This document shows positions 1-7,670 of a stretch of 64,000 nucleotides of DNA, in pieces. Positions within the stretch are counted from its first letter, which is position 1. Every line of letters begins with the position of its first letter. The notes below the pieces were generated by a model. It searched no databases. It was not told the DNA's origin and saw only the letters and a list, made by a program, of their open reading frames with translations. The stretch covers positions 13,995 through 77,994 of the forward strand of contig NZ_CALKZP010000048.1 of NCBI RefSeq assembly GCF_938002845.1, read 5' to 3'. The position numbers and the translations under genes were made by a program. The DNA comes from an uncultured Campylobacter sp. (GTDB taxonomy: Bacteria > Campylobacterota > Campylobacteria > Campylobacterales > Campylobacteraceae).

Positions 1-110
1 AAGCGCAAGATTGAGCGCATGGAGGATAGATCACCAAATTCTTTGTCATATTCCTTTTTTACTTCCCACTCAGCTTTCCATGCGAACATTTTTACTATAA
101 AATCCAGCAT
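1..110 (-). CDS. Hypothetical protein, N-terminal part only (runs off the window)
   Basis: An open frame starts at the ATG whose first base is 110 and runs off the left edge, giving about 36 residues beginning MLDFIVKMFAWKAEW. A strong ribosome binding site (AAAAGGAG) lies at good spacing before this ATG. An in-frame ATG at 116 sits directly against the GGAG and is less likely. The visible part is short, charged and rich in Lys and Trp. I do not recognise a family. Being real rests on the ribosome binding site and protein-like composition. Confidence 0.5.
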   Translation of the reverse strand, partial: MLDFIVKMFAWKAEWEVKKEYDKEFGDLSSMRSILR

Positions 111-216
111 TTTCATCTCCTTTTTTAAGGCGAGTCGCATAAAAAATGAAATTCTGTCGCTCTACGTGAAATTAAAGAATTCTATCTAATTGGCGCTTAA
201 AATTTTTAATTTTGAA

Positions 217-552
217 CTATTTGTCGGCGTTTTGAACGAGCGTTTTTTCGTATTTTTCAATAAAGCTTCGCCCTGCCTCGCATAGGCGGTAGATGAAAAT
301 CTTCGACGCCTTGCCCGCATCAAGCCCCGTGTCCTTAATGCTTTCGCGCTGCAGATAGCCCCAGTTTTTATGAATTATATCAAGAGTCGATTTGACCGAG
401 GTGTAGTTGCGCCCACTCGCAGCTGCGAATTCGTTTACGGGACTCATAAACTCCGCATCGCTTTGCTTATTGCGACATAAAAGTCCCCCTTTACCTTGTG
501 ATTCGACCAGTTTTAGCGTTTCATAAATGAGTTTGTCTTTTAATTTGATCAT
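217..552 (-). CDS. Small winged-helix-like hypothetical protein
   Basis: Encodes 111 residues from the ATG at 552, which has AAGGA at good spacing. The frame also opens at a TTG at 588, but that codon lies inside a TATAAT-like promoter and lacks a ribosome binding site. The N-terminal half is helical and charged. The segment from about residue 40 (SGRNYTSVKSTLDIIHKNWG) followed by a basic C-terminal half looks like a winged-helix fold that could bind DNA. No catalytic motif is visible and I do not recognise the family. It precedes the left-edge gene on the same strand, 107 bases away. Confidence 0.6.
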   Translation of the reverse strand: MIKLKDKLIYETLKLVESQGKGGLLCRNKQSDAEFMSPVNEFAAASGRNYTSVKSTLDIIHKNWGYLQRESIKDTGLDAGKASKIFIYRLCEAGRSFIEKYEKTLVQNADK

Positions 553-580
553 CGGCTTTTCCTTGCGTAATTGATATGGG

Positions 581-610
581 TTTGCCAAAATTATATCATA
601 AAATTTATAT
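581..610 (-). promoter_or_regulatory. Promoter -10 for the small winged-helix-like gene
   Basis: The minus strand reads TATGATATAATTTTGG here, giving a TATAAT -10 hexamer preceded by an AT-rich stretch. Transcription from it would start near 583 and leave a leader of about 30 bases before the ATG at 552. No clear -35 is visible, which is usual for Campylobacter sigma70 promoters. Confidence 0.4.
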
Positions 611-635
611 TTTTATGATATGAGATGTCAATAAA

Positions 636-1967
636 TCAGAAGCTAAGCGCGAATTCGTGAAAGGGTATGACGTCGCAGCGGATGCCCTCAATCTCGAGCC
701 TGCCGGAGTTTGCCATAGAAACGACTTTTAGGCTCGTGATACCGAGCTTCTTGAGCACGCCTAAAATTTTGCGGAATTTTAAAAAGATAATGTCCGCGTC
801 GCTGAATGGGATGACGAGAACCCCCATCTTTAGAGCAGGCAGGTAAAAATCCAGCTCTTTTGTGTAAAAAATCGGCGTATTTAACCCCAAAAGCTCGCAG
901 AAAAGGACGTTGGCAAATTTTTTCGAGAAGTCCTTTTTACTCGTTAAAATTTCGCGCATATTAAAATGCGAAAAATATAGCTTTTTTGCGCGCGCAGGCT
1001 CGCCCGCCTTGCTTAAAAATCTGATGAAATTTTCTCGCTCAAGCTTGGCGATAGTGCCGTATACGGCGTCTTTAGAGATCTTAATGCGCGGCTTTAGCGC
1101 GGTGTAAATTTTATTTGCGCTAAATGCGGCGTGTACGAAGCTTAAGCACTCTTTGAGGATTAAAATTTCCGTGCGGCTAAAGTTTGCCGCAAGCAGTATC
1201 TGCTCGAATTCTAAAATTTCGGCAGGCGCTATGAAGGGATTTTTTGCGCTACCGCCTTGAGCCAAAAATGCCGAAATCATCGAGTTTATCTCGTTGTGGC
1301 GCTTATCGAAGGCGATAAATTCCTCAAACGAAAGCGGCAAAAGCTCAAGCCGTTCAAAGCCCGGCAGTATCAACTCTCTATCGCGAGTAGAGATGATGAA
1401 GCGCTTTAAATTTAGCCCCTCGGCGAAGCTTTGGAGCGATGAAATTTCAAAATCGGCGCTACTAAAATTATCTAAAAAAAGCGATGAAATTTGCTCGTTG
1501 ACCGCCAAAAACTTCTTGATCTCGCGAAAGAAATTCTCGCTCCTGTTTTTTATGCCGCCCGACTCCGCATTTTTTGCGTTGTTTAAGCCGTTTGCGCTTT
1601 CATTTTTTGTATCTGTATTTTTTATGGCGGCGCAGTAAAATTCGCCCGTATCCGAAATTTCCGCGTCTAACGTAGCTTCTCTACTTATTTCATATTCATT
1701 TGCTGCGCTAGCCTTTGTATTGCCCGCACTATTTCTAGCCACAAAAATTCCATCATTCGCTACTGCCCCCTCAAGGCGTAGATCGGCTAAATTTAGGTAC
1801 AAAATTTCATCTTTTTTAAGTTCCGAAATTTCATTTTTCAGCACGGCGCTTTTGCCGGAATTTAGCACTCCGTAGATTATGGTTTTGGCAGAGCCGATAC
1901 CTCTTTTGCGCGGGATAAAGCCCGCAAATTCCGGCGGATTTTCGTAAAAAAATTTTAGATCATTCAT
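636..1967 (-). CDS. P-loop ATPase of the AAA_14/DUF4143-like type with a low-complexity insertion
   Basis: A 443-residue protein with a Walker A loop GVLNSGKS at residues 33-40 and a later hydrophobic stretch ending LFLDNF that fits Walker B. The C-terminal third carries an ELDFYLP segment resembling the (D/E)-hydrophobic-D core seen in DUF4143/DUF234 relatives, and a central winged-helix-like part. These family proteins are prokaryotic ATPases of mostly unknown role. Residues about 65-140 are rich in Asn, Ala, Ser and Glu and look like an insertion in the ATPase core, which is unusual. The gene stands alone, divergent from the ribosomal operon, and its start lies next to two copies of a palindromic 20-mer. 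Function unknown. Confidence 0.75.
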   Translation of the reverse strand: MNDLKFFYENPPEFAGFIPRKRGIGSAKTIIYGVLNSGKSAVLKNEISELKKDEILYLNLADLRLEGAVANDGIFVARNSAGNTKASAANEYEISREATLDAEISDTGEFYCAAIKNTDTKNESANGLNNAKNAESGGIKNRSENFFREIKKFLAVNEQISSLFLDNFSSADFEISSLQSFAEGLNLKRFIISTRDRELILPGFERLELLPLSFEEFIAFDKRHNEINSMISAFLAQGGSAKNPFIAPAEILEFEQILLAANFSRTEILILKECLSFVHAAFSANKIYTALKPRIKISKDAVYGTIAKLERENFIRFLSKAGEPARAKKLYFSHFNMREILTSKKDFSKKFANVLFCELLGLNTPIFYTKELDFYLPALKMGVLVIPFSDADIIFLKFRKILGVLKKLGITSLKVVSMANSGRLEIEGIRCDVIPFHEFALSF

Positions 1968-1984
1968 GGCGAGTATTTTAAAAT

Positions 1985-2004
1985 TTTCCTTATTAAAAGG
2001 AAAT
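1985..2004. repeat. Palindromic 20-mer, copy 1
   Basis: TTTCCTT and AAGGAAA arms (7 bases) flank a 5-base centre. An identical 20-base copy lies exactly 126 bases further right. Both sit in the gap between the ATPase gene and the S10 operon promoter. The shape fits a binding site for a dimeric regulator. Confidence 0.7.
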
Positions 2005-2110
2005 AAATCTGAAAAATCCTATGAAATTTTTATATCTATTTCAAATTTATCTAAAATTTTTGTATTGAAAATTTCCGACACTCTAAAAAATTTTCGAAAT
2101 TCTATATATT

Positions 2111-2130
2111 TTTCCTTATTAAAAGGAAAT
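2111..2130. repeat. Palindromic 20-mer, copy 2
   Basis: Exact copy of the 20-mer at 1985-2004. It ends 25 bases before the -35 box of the S10 operon promoter. The 126-base offset is close to twelve helical turns, so two bound dimers would face the same side of the DNA. Confidence 0.7.
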
Positions 2131-2155
2131 ATTTCCATAAAATTTGGCTATTTTC

Positions 2156-2184
2156 TTGACAAAACCGGAGCGCTTTTATATAAT
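2156..2184 (+). promoter_or_regulatory. Consensus sigma70 promoter of the S10-spc operon
   Basis: TTGACA at 2156-2161 and TATAAT at 2179-2184 are separated by 17 bases, a perfect match to the sigma70 consensus. A 7-base-arm palindrome (TTTGTTT G AAACAAA, 2193-2207) lies around the expected start of transcription. The leader to rpsJ is only about 55 bases and holds a small GTCGC/GCGAC hairpin at 2210-2224. It is too short for the L4-binding leader known from E. coli. Confidence 0.85.
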
Positions 2185-2247
2185 GTGCGTCTTTTGTTTG
2201 AAACAAAGGGTCGCGCGTTGCGACAAGTTCTTTATTAAGGAAAAGTG

Positions 2248-2559
2248 ATGCAAAAAATTAGGTTAAAACTCAAGGCTTATGACCATCGAGTTTTAGATCG
2301 CACAGTTTCGGCTATCGTTGAAGCCGTAAAAAGAACAGGTGCGGACGTCAGAGGTCCCGTGCCGATGCCTACGAAGATTAAACGCTACACCGTTTTAAGA
2401 TCTCCGCACGTAAATAAAGACTCCAGAGAGCAGTTTGAGATGAAAATTCACGCTCGTATGCTAGATATCGTAGCGGCTACGCCAGATACGGTTGATTCGC
2501 TAACTAAGCTTGATTTGGCTCCGGAAGTCAACGTCGAAGTTCATGCGATGGGCAAATAA
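2248..2559 (+). CDS. rpsJ: 30S ribosomal protein S10
   Basis: S10 of the small subunit head, also part of transcription antitermination with NusB in other bacteria. It is 103 residues from the ATG at 2248. The preceding GTG at 2245 is in frame but closer to the AAGGA ribosome binding site. The sequence is close to Campylobacter S10 throughout (LKAYDHRVLDRT near the start, SREQFEMKIHAR in the middle). First gene of the S10-spc operon and directly behind the consensus promoter. Confidence 0.97.
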   Translation: MQKIRLKLKAYDHRVLDRTVSAIVEAVKRTGADVRGPVPMPTKIKRYTVLRSPHVNKDSREQFEMKIHARMLDIVAATPDTVDSLTKLDLAPEVNVEVHAMGK

Positions 2560-2570
2560 GGGGTAAAACA

Positions 2571-3161
2571 ATGGAATATATCGTAGAAAAAATAGGTATG
2601 AGTATGACGATCGACACGAGCAGCACGCCCGTGACGCTTCTGCGACTTATCAATACCAAAATTTGCGAAGTTTGCGATGAGAAATGCGATGAGAAAAAAG
2701 CTATCGTAGCCTACGCAGACGGCAAGGCATATAACAAAGCTATCGCCGGCATTCAAAAGAAATATAGTCTAAGCAAGGAATTTAATAAATTTGCGACTCT
2801 AAGCTTAAAAAATGCCGAGCTTGGCGATCAAAATTTAGATGTTTTGAGCGAAGCCAAGATCGTCAAAGTAAGCTTCAGATCAAAGGGAAAAGGCTATCAA
2901 GGAGTTATTAAGCGCCATGGCTTTGCGGGCGGTCCTGCAGCGCACGGTAGCCGCTTTCACCGAAGACCAGGCTCGATCGGCAACTGCGAGTGGCCCGGTC
3001 GCGTTCAGCCTGGTATGAGGATGGCGGGACACACTGGAAACGAAACGATCACTGCCAAAAACGAAGTCGTGAGCTTCGACGCCGAGAACAAAATTTTAGT
3101 GCTTAAAGGCTCGGTTCCTGGATTTAACGGCGCAATGGGCAGAATAAGGATAGTAAAATGA
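2571..3161 (+). CDS. rplC: 50S ribosomal protein L3
   Basis: L3 binds 23S rRNA near the peptidyl transferase centre and starts 50S assembly. It is 196 residues; the conserved core HGFAGGPAAHGS and RRPGSIGNCEWPGRV lies at about 118-145. Near residue 35 the gene carries a perfect 12-base tandem duplication (2673-2696) that gives CDEKCDEK, absent from the C. jejuni protein as I recall it. The stop overlaps the start of rplD by four bases. Confidence 0.97.
   Translation: MEYIVEKIGMSMTIDTSSTPVTLLRLINTKICEVCDEKCDEKKAIVAYADGKAYNKAIAGIQKKYSLSKEFNKFATLSLKNAELGDQNLDVLSEAKIVKVSFRSKGKGYQGVIKRHGFAGGPAAHGSRFHRRPGSIGNCEWPGRVQPGMRMAGHTGNETITAKNEVVSFDAENKILVLKGSVPGFNGAMGRIRIVK
2673..2696 (+). repeat. 12-base tandem duplication inside rplC
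   Basis: TGCGATGAGAAA occurs twice back to back, in frame, and encodes CDEK twice. It explains part of the extra length of this L3 near residues 35-42. Confidence 0.85.
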
Positions 3162-3772
3162 GTAAAGTAAGCGTGCTTAACGAAAAACTAGAAAAAGCAA
3201 GCGAAATTGAAATTCCTGCGAAATTTTCGGAGGTCAATTCGCACAATCTATATTTGTACGTCAAATCTTACCTTGCTTCGCTTCGTGCAAATACGGCTAA
3301 CGCTAAAACTCGCGCCGAGGTTAGCGGCGGCGGCAAAAAACCATGGCGACAAAAGGGTCGCGGCGGCGCACGTGCGGGCTCAACCAGAACTAACGTCTGG
3401 GTAGGCGGCGCGGTCGCATTCGGTCCGACTAACGAGCGAAATTACGAGCAGAAGGTCAATAAAAAGCAAAAACGCCTTGCGCTGGAATTTGCTATCAATG
3501 AGAAAGCAAACGAGAGTAAAATTTTTATCTTCGATGATTTGGAGCTAAAAAGCGGCAAAACTAAAGACGCGGCAAATTTTATTAAGAAATTAGGCGTTAG
3601 AGATGCGCTAATCGTTAAAAACGAGCTGGACGCGCAAACTCTTTTGGCCTATAGAAATCTTAAGAATTGCTATGTCATAGATGTAAGCGAGGTCAATGCT
3701 TACCTAATCGCAGTTTACGGCTCAGTCGTATTCGAAAAAGCGGCATTTGAATCAATAGTGAAAGAGGACTAA
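3158..3772 (+). CDS. rplD: 50S ribosomal protein L4
   Basis: L4 lines the peptide exit tunnel and can act as a repressor of its own operon in some bacteria. It is 204 residues. The tunnel loop is visible at about 55-90, with GGGKKPWRQKGRGGARAG and GGAVAFGP. The start overlaps the rplC stop, so translation is probably coupled. Confidence 0.97.
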   Translation: MSKVSVLNEKLEKASEIEIPAKFSEVNSHNLYLYVKSYLASLRANTANAKTRAEVSGGGKKPWRQKGRGGARAGSTRTNVWVGGAVAFGPTNERNYEQKVNKKQKRLALEFAINEKANESKIFIFDDLELKSGKTKDAANFIKKLGVRDALIVKNELDAQTLLAYRNLKNCYVIDVSEVNAYLIAVYGSVVFEKAAFESIVKED

Positions 3773-3773
3773 A

Positions 3774-4055
3774 ATGGCAGATATAACAGATATCAAAACG
3801 ATCCTTTATACGGAAAAATCTCTCGGTCTTCAAGAAAATGGCGTGGTCGTTATCCAAACTAGCCCGTCGGTTACGAAAAACGGACTAAAGAGCGTTTTGA
3901 AGAACTATTTCGGGATTACTCCGCTAAAGATAAATTCTTTAAGACAGGACGGCAAATTAAAAAGATTTAAAGGCAGAACTGGCGTTAGAAACGATGTGAA
4001 AAAATTCTACGTCAAACTACCTGAGGGCGCAAGCTTAGAAAGCGTGGAGGCGTAA
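3774..4055 (+). CDS. rplW: 50S ribosomal protein L23
   Basis: L23 sits at the tunnel exit and is the docking site for trigger factor and SRP. It is 93 residues with the usual TEKS near residue 14 and the C-terminal FKGRTGVRNDVKKFYV segment. One base separates it from rplD. Confidence 0.96.
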   Translation: MADITDIKTILYTEKSLGLQENGVVVIQTSPSVTKNGLKSVLKNYFGITPLKINSLRQDGKLKRFKGRTGVRNDVKKFYVKLPEGASLESVEA

Positions 4056-4056
4056 A

Positions 4057-4887
4057 ATGGCGATTAAAACTTATAAACCGTATACTCCAAGTAGAAGATT
4101 TATGACCGGTCTTAGTAGCGAGGATATCACTGCAAAAGCTAGCGTTAGAGGCTTGCTCGTTAAAATTCCTGCCGCAGCCGGAAGAAACAATAATGGTCGC
4201 ATTACCAGCCGCCATAAACAAGCAGGAGCTGCTAAACTTTATAGAATTATCGATTTTAAGCGAAATAAATTCGGCGTTGCTGGCAAGGTCGAGGCGATCG
4301 AATACGATCCGAATCGCAACTGCCGTATCGCATTGATCTCATACGCAGACGGTGAGAAGCGCTACATCATCAAGCCTAACGATCTTAAAGTGGGCGACAT
4401 AGTAGCCGCTGCCGAGGGCGGATTAGATATTAAACCTGGTAACGCGATGAAGATGAAAAATATCCCTGTGGGAACTATCTTGCATAATATCGAGTTAAAA
4501 CCGGGCAAAGGCGCTCAAATGGCGCGTAGCGCCGGAGGCTATGCTCAGCTTATGGGTAAAGAGGAAAAATACGTCATTTTACGTCTGCCTAGCGGCGAGA
4601 TGAGAAGAGTGCTCGCAGAGTGCATGGCTAGTATCGGCGTAGTAGGTAACGAAGAGTGGGCAAACGTCGTCATCGGTAAAGCCGGACGTAATCGCCACAG
4701 AGGTATCCGTCCTCAAACCAGAGGTTCTGCGATGAATCCAGTCGATCACCCACACGGCGGTGGCGAGGGTAAGAAAAACTCTGGCCGCCATCCGGTAACT
4801 CCGTGGGGTAAACCGACGAAGGGCTATAAAACTCGCCATAAAAAAGCGAGCGATAAGCTTATAATTTCAAGAAGGAAAGGAAAATAA
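4057..4887 (+). CDS. rplB: 50S ribosomal protein L2
   Basis: L2 is needed for subunit joining and peptidyl transfer. It is 276 residues, the normal length. The conserved C-terminal loop MNPVDHPHGGGEG holds the His important for activity, and the basic tail KTRHKKASDKLIISRR is intact. One base separates it from rplW. Confidence 0.98.
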   Translation: MAIKTYKPYTPSRRFMTGLSSEDITAKASVRGLLVKIPAAAGRNNNGRITSRHKQAGAAKLYRIIDFKRNKFGVAGKVEAIEYDPNRNCRIALISYADGEKRYIIKPNDLKVGDIVAAAEGGLDIKPGNAMKMKNIPVGTILHNIELKPGKGAQMARSAGGYAQLMGKEEKYVILRLPSGEMRRVLAECMASIGVVGNEEWANVVIGKAGRNRHRGIRPQTRGSAMNPVDHPHGGGEGKKNSGRHPVTPWGKPTKGYKTRHKKASDKLIISRRKGK

Positions 4888-4889
4888 AA

Positions 4890-5171
4890 ATGGCTAGATC
4901 GCTAAAAAAAGGTCCTTTCGTAGATGATCACGTAATGAAAAAAGTCGTTGCGGCAAAGAAAGCCAGCGATAACAAACCGATCAAGACTTGGTCGAGACGA
5001 AGCACGATCGTGCCTGAGATGATCGGACTTACGTTTAACGTTCATAACGGAAAGAATTTTATCCCGGTTTACGTCACCGAGCATCATATCGGTTATAAAT
5101 TAGGCGAGTTCGCTCCTACGCGCACTTTCAAGGGCCACAAAGGCTCCGTGCAGAAAAAGATCGGCAAGTAA
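4890..5171 (+). CDS. rpsS: 30S ribosomal protein S19
   Basis: S19 of the small-subunit head, contacts S13 and the A-site tRNA. It is 93 residues, beginning MARSLKKGPFVDDHV and containing SRRSTIVPEMIG and GHKLGEFAPTRTF-type motifs (here IGYKLGEFAPTRTF). Two bases follow rplB. Confidence 0.97.
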   Translation: MARSLKKGPFVDDHVMKKVVAAKKASDNKPIKTWSRRSTIVPEMIGLTFNVHNGKNFIPVYVTEHHIGYKLGEFAPTRTFKGHKGSVQKKIGK

Positions 5172-5180
5172 GGATAGAAT

Positions 5181-5513
5181 ATGAGTAAATCAACTATTAA
5201 ATTTGTTCGCCTTTCGCCGACAAAAGCAAGACTTATCGCAAAACAAATTCAAGGCATGAATGCGGAATTTGCCCTTGCTACCTTGGAATTTACGCCTAAT
5301 CGCGGCGCGAAATATATCGCTACGGCGATTTCAAGTGCGGTCGCAAACGGCGGCTTTGAGCCTGAAGAGGTCGTAGTTACGAGCTGCCGAGTGGATGCGG
5401 GTCCTGTGCTTAAAAGATTTCGTCCGCGCGCCAGAGGTACGGCTAGCCGTATCCGCAAGCCTACTTCGCACATCATCGTCGAAGTAGCAAAACCAAGTAA
5501 GAAGGAAGCGTAA
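5181..5513 (+). CDS. rplV: 50S ribosomal protein L22
   Basis: L22 forms part of the exit tunnel constriction with L4. It is 110 residues with RLSPTKARLIAKQIQG near the start and the tunnel hairpin RFRPRARGTASRI at about 76-88. A GGATAGA ribosome binding site precedes it. The stop abuts the rpsC start. Confidence 0.96.
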   Translation: MSKSTIKFVRLSPTKARLIAKQIQGMNAEFALATLEFTPNRGAKYIATAISSAVANGGFEPEEVVVTSCRVDAGPVLKRFRPRARGTASRIRKPTSHIIVEVAKPSKKEA

Positions 5514-6209
5514 ATGGGACAGAAAGTAAATCCGATCGGTTTAAGATTAGGAATTAATCGAAATTGGGAGTCTAGATGGTTTCCTTCCAAAGCGACGCTC
5601 TCCGAGAGTATCGGCGAGGATTACAAGATCCGCAAATTTTTAAAAGCTAAGCTTTATTATGCGGGAATTAGTCAAATTTTGATCGAAAGAACGGCTAAGA
5701 AAATTCGCGTAACGATCGTAGCCGCAAGACCGGGCATCATCATCGGCAAAAAAGGCGGCGAGGTTGAAAATTTAAGAAGCGAAGTCGTTAAGCTAGTCAA
5801 TAAAGACATAGCCATCAATATCAAAGAGGAGCGCAAAGTAGGCTCGAACGCGCTTTTGGCTGCGGAAAACGTAGCTATGCAGTTAGAGCGCCGCGTTGCA
5901 TTCCGCCGCGCTATGAAAAAGGTCATCCAAGGCGCTCAAAAAGCAGGTGCAAAGGGAATTAAAATTTGCGTCGCAGGTCGCTTAGGCGGCGCCGAGATGG
6001 CTAGAACCGAATGGTATTTGGAGGGACGCGTTCCGCTTCATACTCTAAGGGCTAGGATCGATTACGGCTTTGCCGAAGCGCATACGACTTACGGTAATAT
6101 CGGCATTAAGGTTTGGATCTTTAAGGGTGAAATTTTACAAAAAGGCATCCAGGCTGAAAAGACCGATGATGCGCCTAAAAAAACACGCAGACCAAGAAGA
6201 GGTAAATAG
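5514..6209 (+). CDS. rpsC: 30S ribosomal protein S3
   Basis: S3 at the mRNA entry channel. It is 231 residues, starting MGQKVNPIGLRLGI. A KH domain with the GXXG-type loop (RPGIIIGKKGGE) is at about 62-75, followed by the C-terminal domain with GRLGGAEMARTEWY. The tail is basic and Lys/Arg-rich. Confidence 0.97.
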   Translation: MGQKVNPIGLRLGINRNWESRWFPSKATLSESIGEDYKIRKFLKAKLYYAGISQILIERTAKKIRVTIVAARPGIIIGKKGGEVENLRSEVVKLVNKDIAINIKEERKVGSNALLAAENVAMQLERRVAFRRAMKKVIQGAQKAGAKGIKICVAGRLGGAEMARTEWYLEGRVPLHTLRARIDYGFAEAHTTYGNIGIKVWIFKGEILQKGIQAEKTDDAPKKTRRPRRGK

Positions 6210-6211
6210 TT

Positions 6212-6637
6212 ATGTTGATGCCAAAAAGAACAAAATACCGCAAGATGATGAAAGGTCGCAATCGCGGCTATGCGACGAGAGGAAATTCCTTGACGTTCGG
6301 CGATTTCGGTATCAAAGCGGTAGAGGCGGGTAGGGTAAATTCTCGCCAGATCGAAGCGGCTCGTGTCGCGATGACGCGCTTCGTGAATCGTCAAGCTAAA
6401 ATTTGGATTAAGGTATTCCCAGATAAACCGCTTACCAAAAAGCCTCTACAAACTCGTATGGGTAAAGGTAAGAGCGGCGTAGAAGAGTGGGTAATGAATA
6501 TAAAACCGGGCAGGATCATTTTCGAGATGACCGGCGTTAGCGAAGAGGTTGCTAAAGAGGCGCTTATGCTTTCGATTCATAAACTACCTTTTAAAACGAA
6601 AATCGTAAGTAGGGAAAGCGAAAATGAAATATACTGA
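6212..6637 (+). CDS. rplP: 50S ribosomal protein L16
   Basis: L16 helps position tRNA in the A and P sites. It is 141 residues, starting MLMPKRTKYRKMMKGRNRG as in other Campylobacter. The conserved MGKGKSGVEEWV segment is at about 81-92. Its end overlaps rpmC by 14 bases. Confidence 0.97.
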   Translation: MLMPKRTKYRKMMKGRNRGYATRGNSLTFGDFGIKAVEAGRVNSRQIEAARVAMTRFVNRQAKIWIKVFPDKPLTKKPLQTRMGKGKSGVEEWVMNIKPGRIIFEMTGVSEEVAKEALMLSIHKLPFKTKIVSRESENEIY

Positions 6638-6806
6638 TTTGAAAGATAAAGATTTAGCTGAGCTAAATTCTATGTTGAAACAAAGTAAGTTGCTTTTATT
6701 TACGGCTAGACAAAAGCTAAAAACTATGCAGCTAAGCAATCCTAACGAGATTCGCGCTATCAAAAAAGATATCGCTAGAATCAACACCGCTATTAAAGCT
6801 AAATAA
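6624..6806 (+). CDS. rpmC: 50S ribosomal protein L29
   Basis: L29 is a small two-helix protein near the tunnel exit. It is 60 residues, starting MKYTDLKDKDLAELN, with the NPNEIRAIKKDIARINT motif near the end. It overlaps rplP, implying translational coupling. Confidence 0.95.
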   Translation: MKYTDLKDKDLAELNSMLKQSKLLLFTARQKLKTMQLSNPNEIRAIKKDIARINTAIKAK

Positions 6807-6815
6807 GGATAGGTT

Positions 6816-7067
6816 ATGGCATTTAAAAGAGAAATTCAAGGCGTAGTCGTAAAGAAGGCGGGCGATAAAACAGCTACCGTTTTGGTAGAGCGAAGGGTTA
6901 TGCACCCTAGATATAGAAAGATCGTAAAAAGATTTAAAAAATATCTGATCCACGATGAGAACAACGTCGTAAAGATCGGCGATACCATATCTGCGATCGA
7001 GTGCAGACCGCTAAGCGCTAGAAAATCGTTTCGCTTAAAAGCGGTTTTGAAAACAGGAGTTGAATAA
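6816..7067 (+). CDS. rpsQ: 30S ribosomal protein S17
   Basis: S17 is an early-assembly OB-fold protein of the 30S body. It is 83 residues with QGVVVKKAGDKTATVLVER at about 8-26 and HPRYRKIVKRFKKYLIHDE after it. The stop overlaps the ATG of rplN (TAATG). Confidence 0.96.
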   Translation: MAFKREIQGVVVKKAGDKTATVLVERRVMHPRYRKIVKRFKKYLIHDENNVVKIGDTISAIECRPLSARKSFRLKAVLKTGVE

Positions 7068-7435
7068 TGATACAGAGTTTTACCAGACTTGCGGTAGCTG
7101 ATAATAGCGGCGCAAAAGAACTTATGTGTATTAAAGTTTTGGGCGGCAGCAAAAGAAGATACGCCACAATCGGCGATATTATCGTTTGCTCTGTAAAAAA
7201 AGCGCTCCCTAACGGCAAGATTAAGCGCGGTCAAGTAGTAAAAGCCGTAGTCGTTCGTACGACTAAAGAGTTGCACAGAGGCAACGGCTCGCTAATTAGA
7301 TTCGATGAGAACGCAGCCGTTATTTTGGATTCAAAAAAAGAGCCGATCGGCACTCGTATTTTCGGTCCTATCGGTAGAGAGGTCAGATACGGCGGTTTTA
7401 TGAAGATCGTTTCGCTGGCTCCGGAGGTTTTATAA
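7067..7435 (+). CDS. rplN: 50S ribosomal protein L14
   Basis: L14 contacts the small subunit and the silencing factor RsfS. It is 122 residues, starting MIQSFTRLAVADNSGAKEL, with the C-terminal GPIGREVRYGGFMKIVSLA. It overlaps rpsQ and rplX by single bases on each side (TAATG junctions). Confidence 0.97.
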   Translation: MIQSFTRLAVADNSGAKELMCIKVLGGSKRRYATIGDIIVCSVKKALPNGKIKRGQVVKAVVVRTTKELHRGNGSLIRFDENAAVILDSKKEPIGTRIFGPIGREVRYGGFMKIVSLAPEVL

Positions 7436-7668
7436 TGGCAGTAAAATTTAAGATTAAAAAAGGCGATCAAGTAAAGATCATCGCAGGTGACGATAAGGGC
7501 AAAACAGGCACCGTCAAGGCAGTGTTTCCTAAAAAGGCTCAAGTTATCGTCGAGGGTTGTAAAATGGCTAAAAAGGCTATCAAACCAACCGAGCAAAATC
7601 CGCAAGGCGGCTTTACGAGCAAAGAGATGCCTATGGATATTTCAAACGTTGCGTTGGTAGAGGGTTGA
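7435..7668 (+). CDS. rplX: 50S ribosomal protein L24
   Basis: L24 initiates 50S assembly. It is 77 residues with a KOW motif KKGDQVKIIAGDDKGKTGTV at about 7-26. It is shorter than the E. coli protein but normal for Campylobacterota as I recall. The start overlaps the rplN stop. Confidence 0.95.
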   Translation: MAVKFKIKKGDQVKIIAGDDKGKTGTVKAVFPKKAQVIVEGCKMAKKAIKPTEQNPQGGFTSKEMPMDISNVALVEG

Positions 7669-7670
7669 TT

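Noticed and set aside
1966..2238. 90-codon plus-strand frame with FSLLKGN repeated
   Set aside because: The repeat is just the palindromic 20-mer read twice in the same frame (126 is a multiple of three). The frame contains the S10 promoter and has no ribosome binding site.
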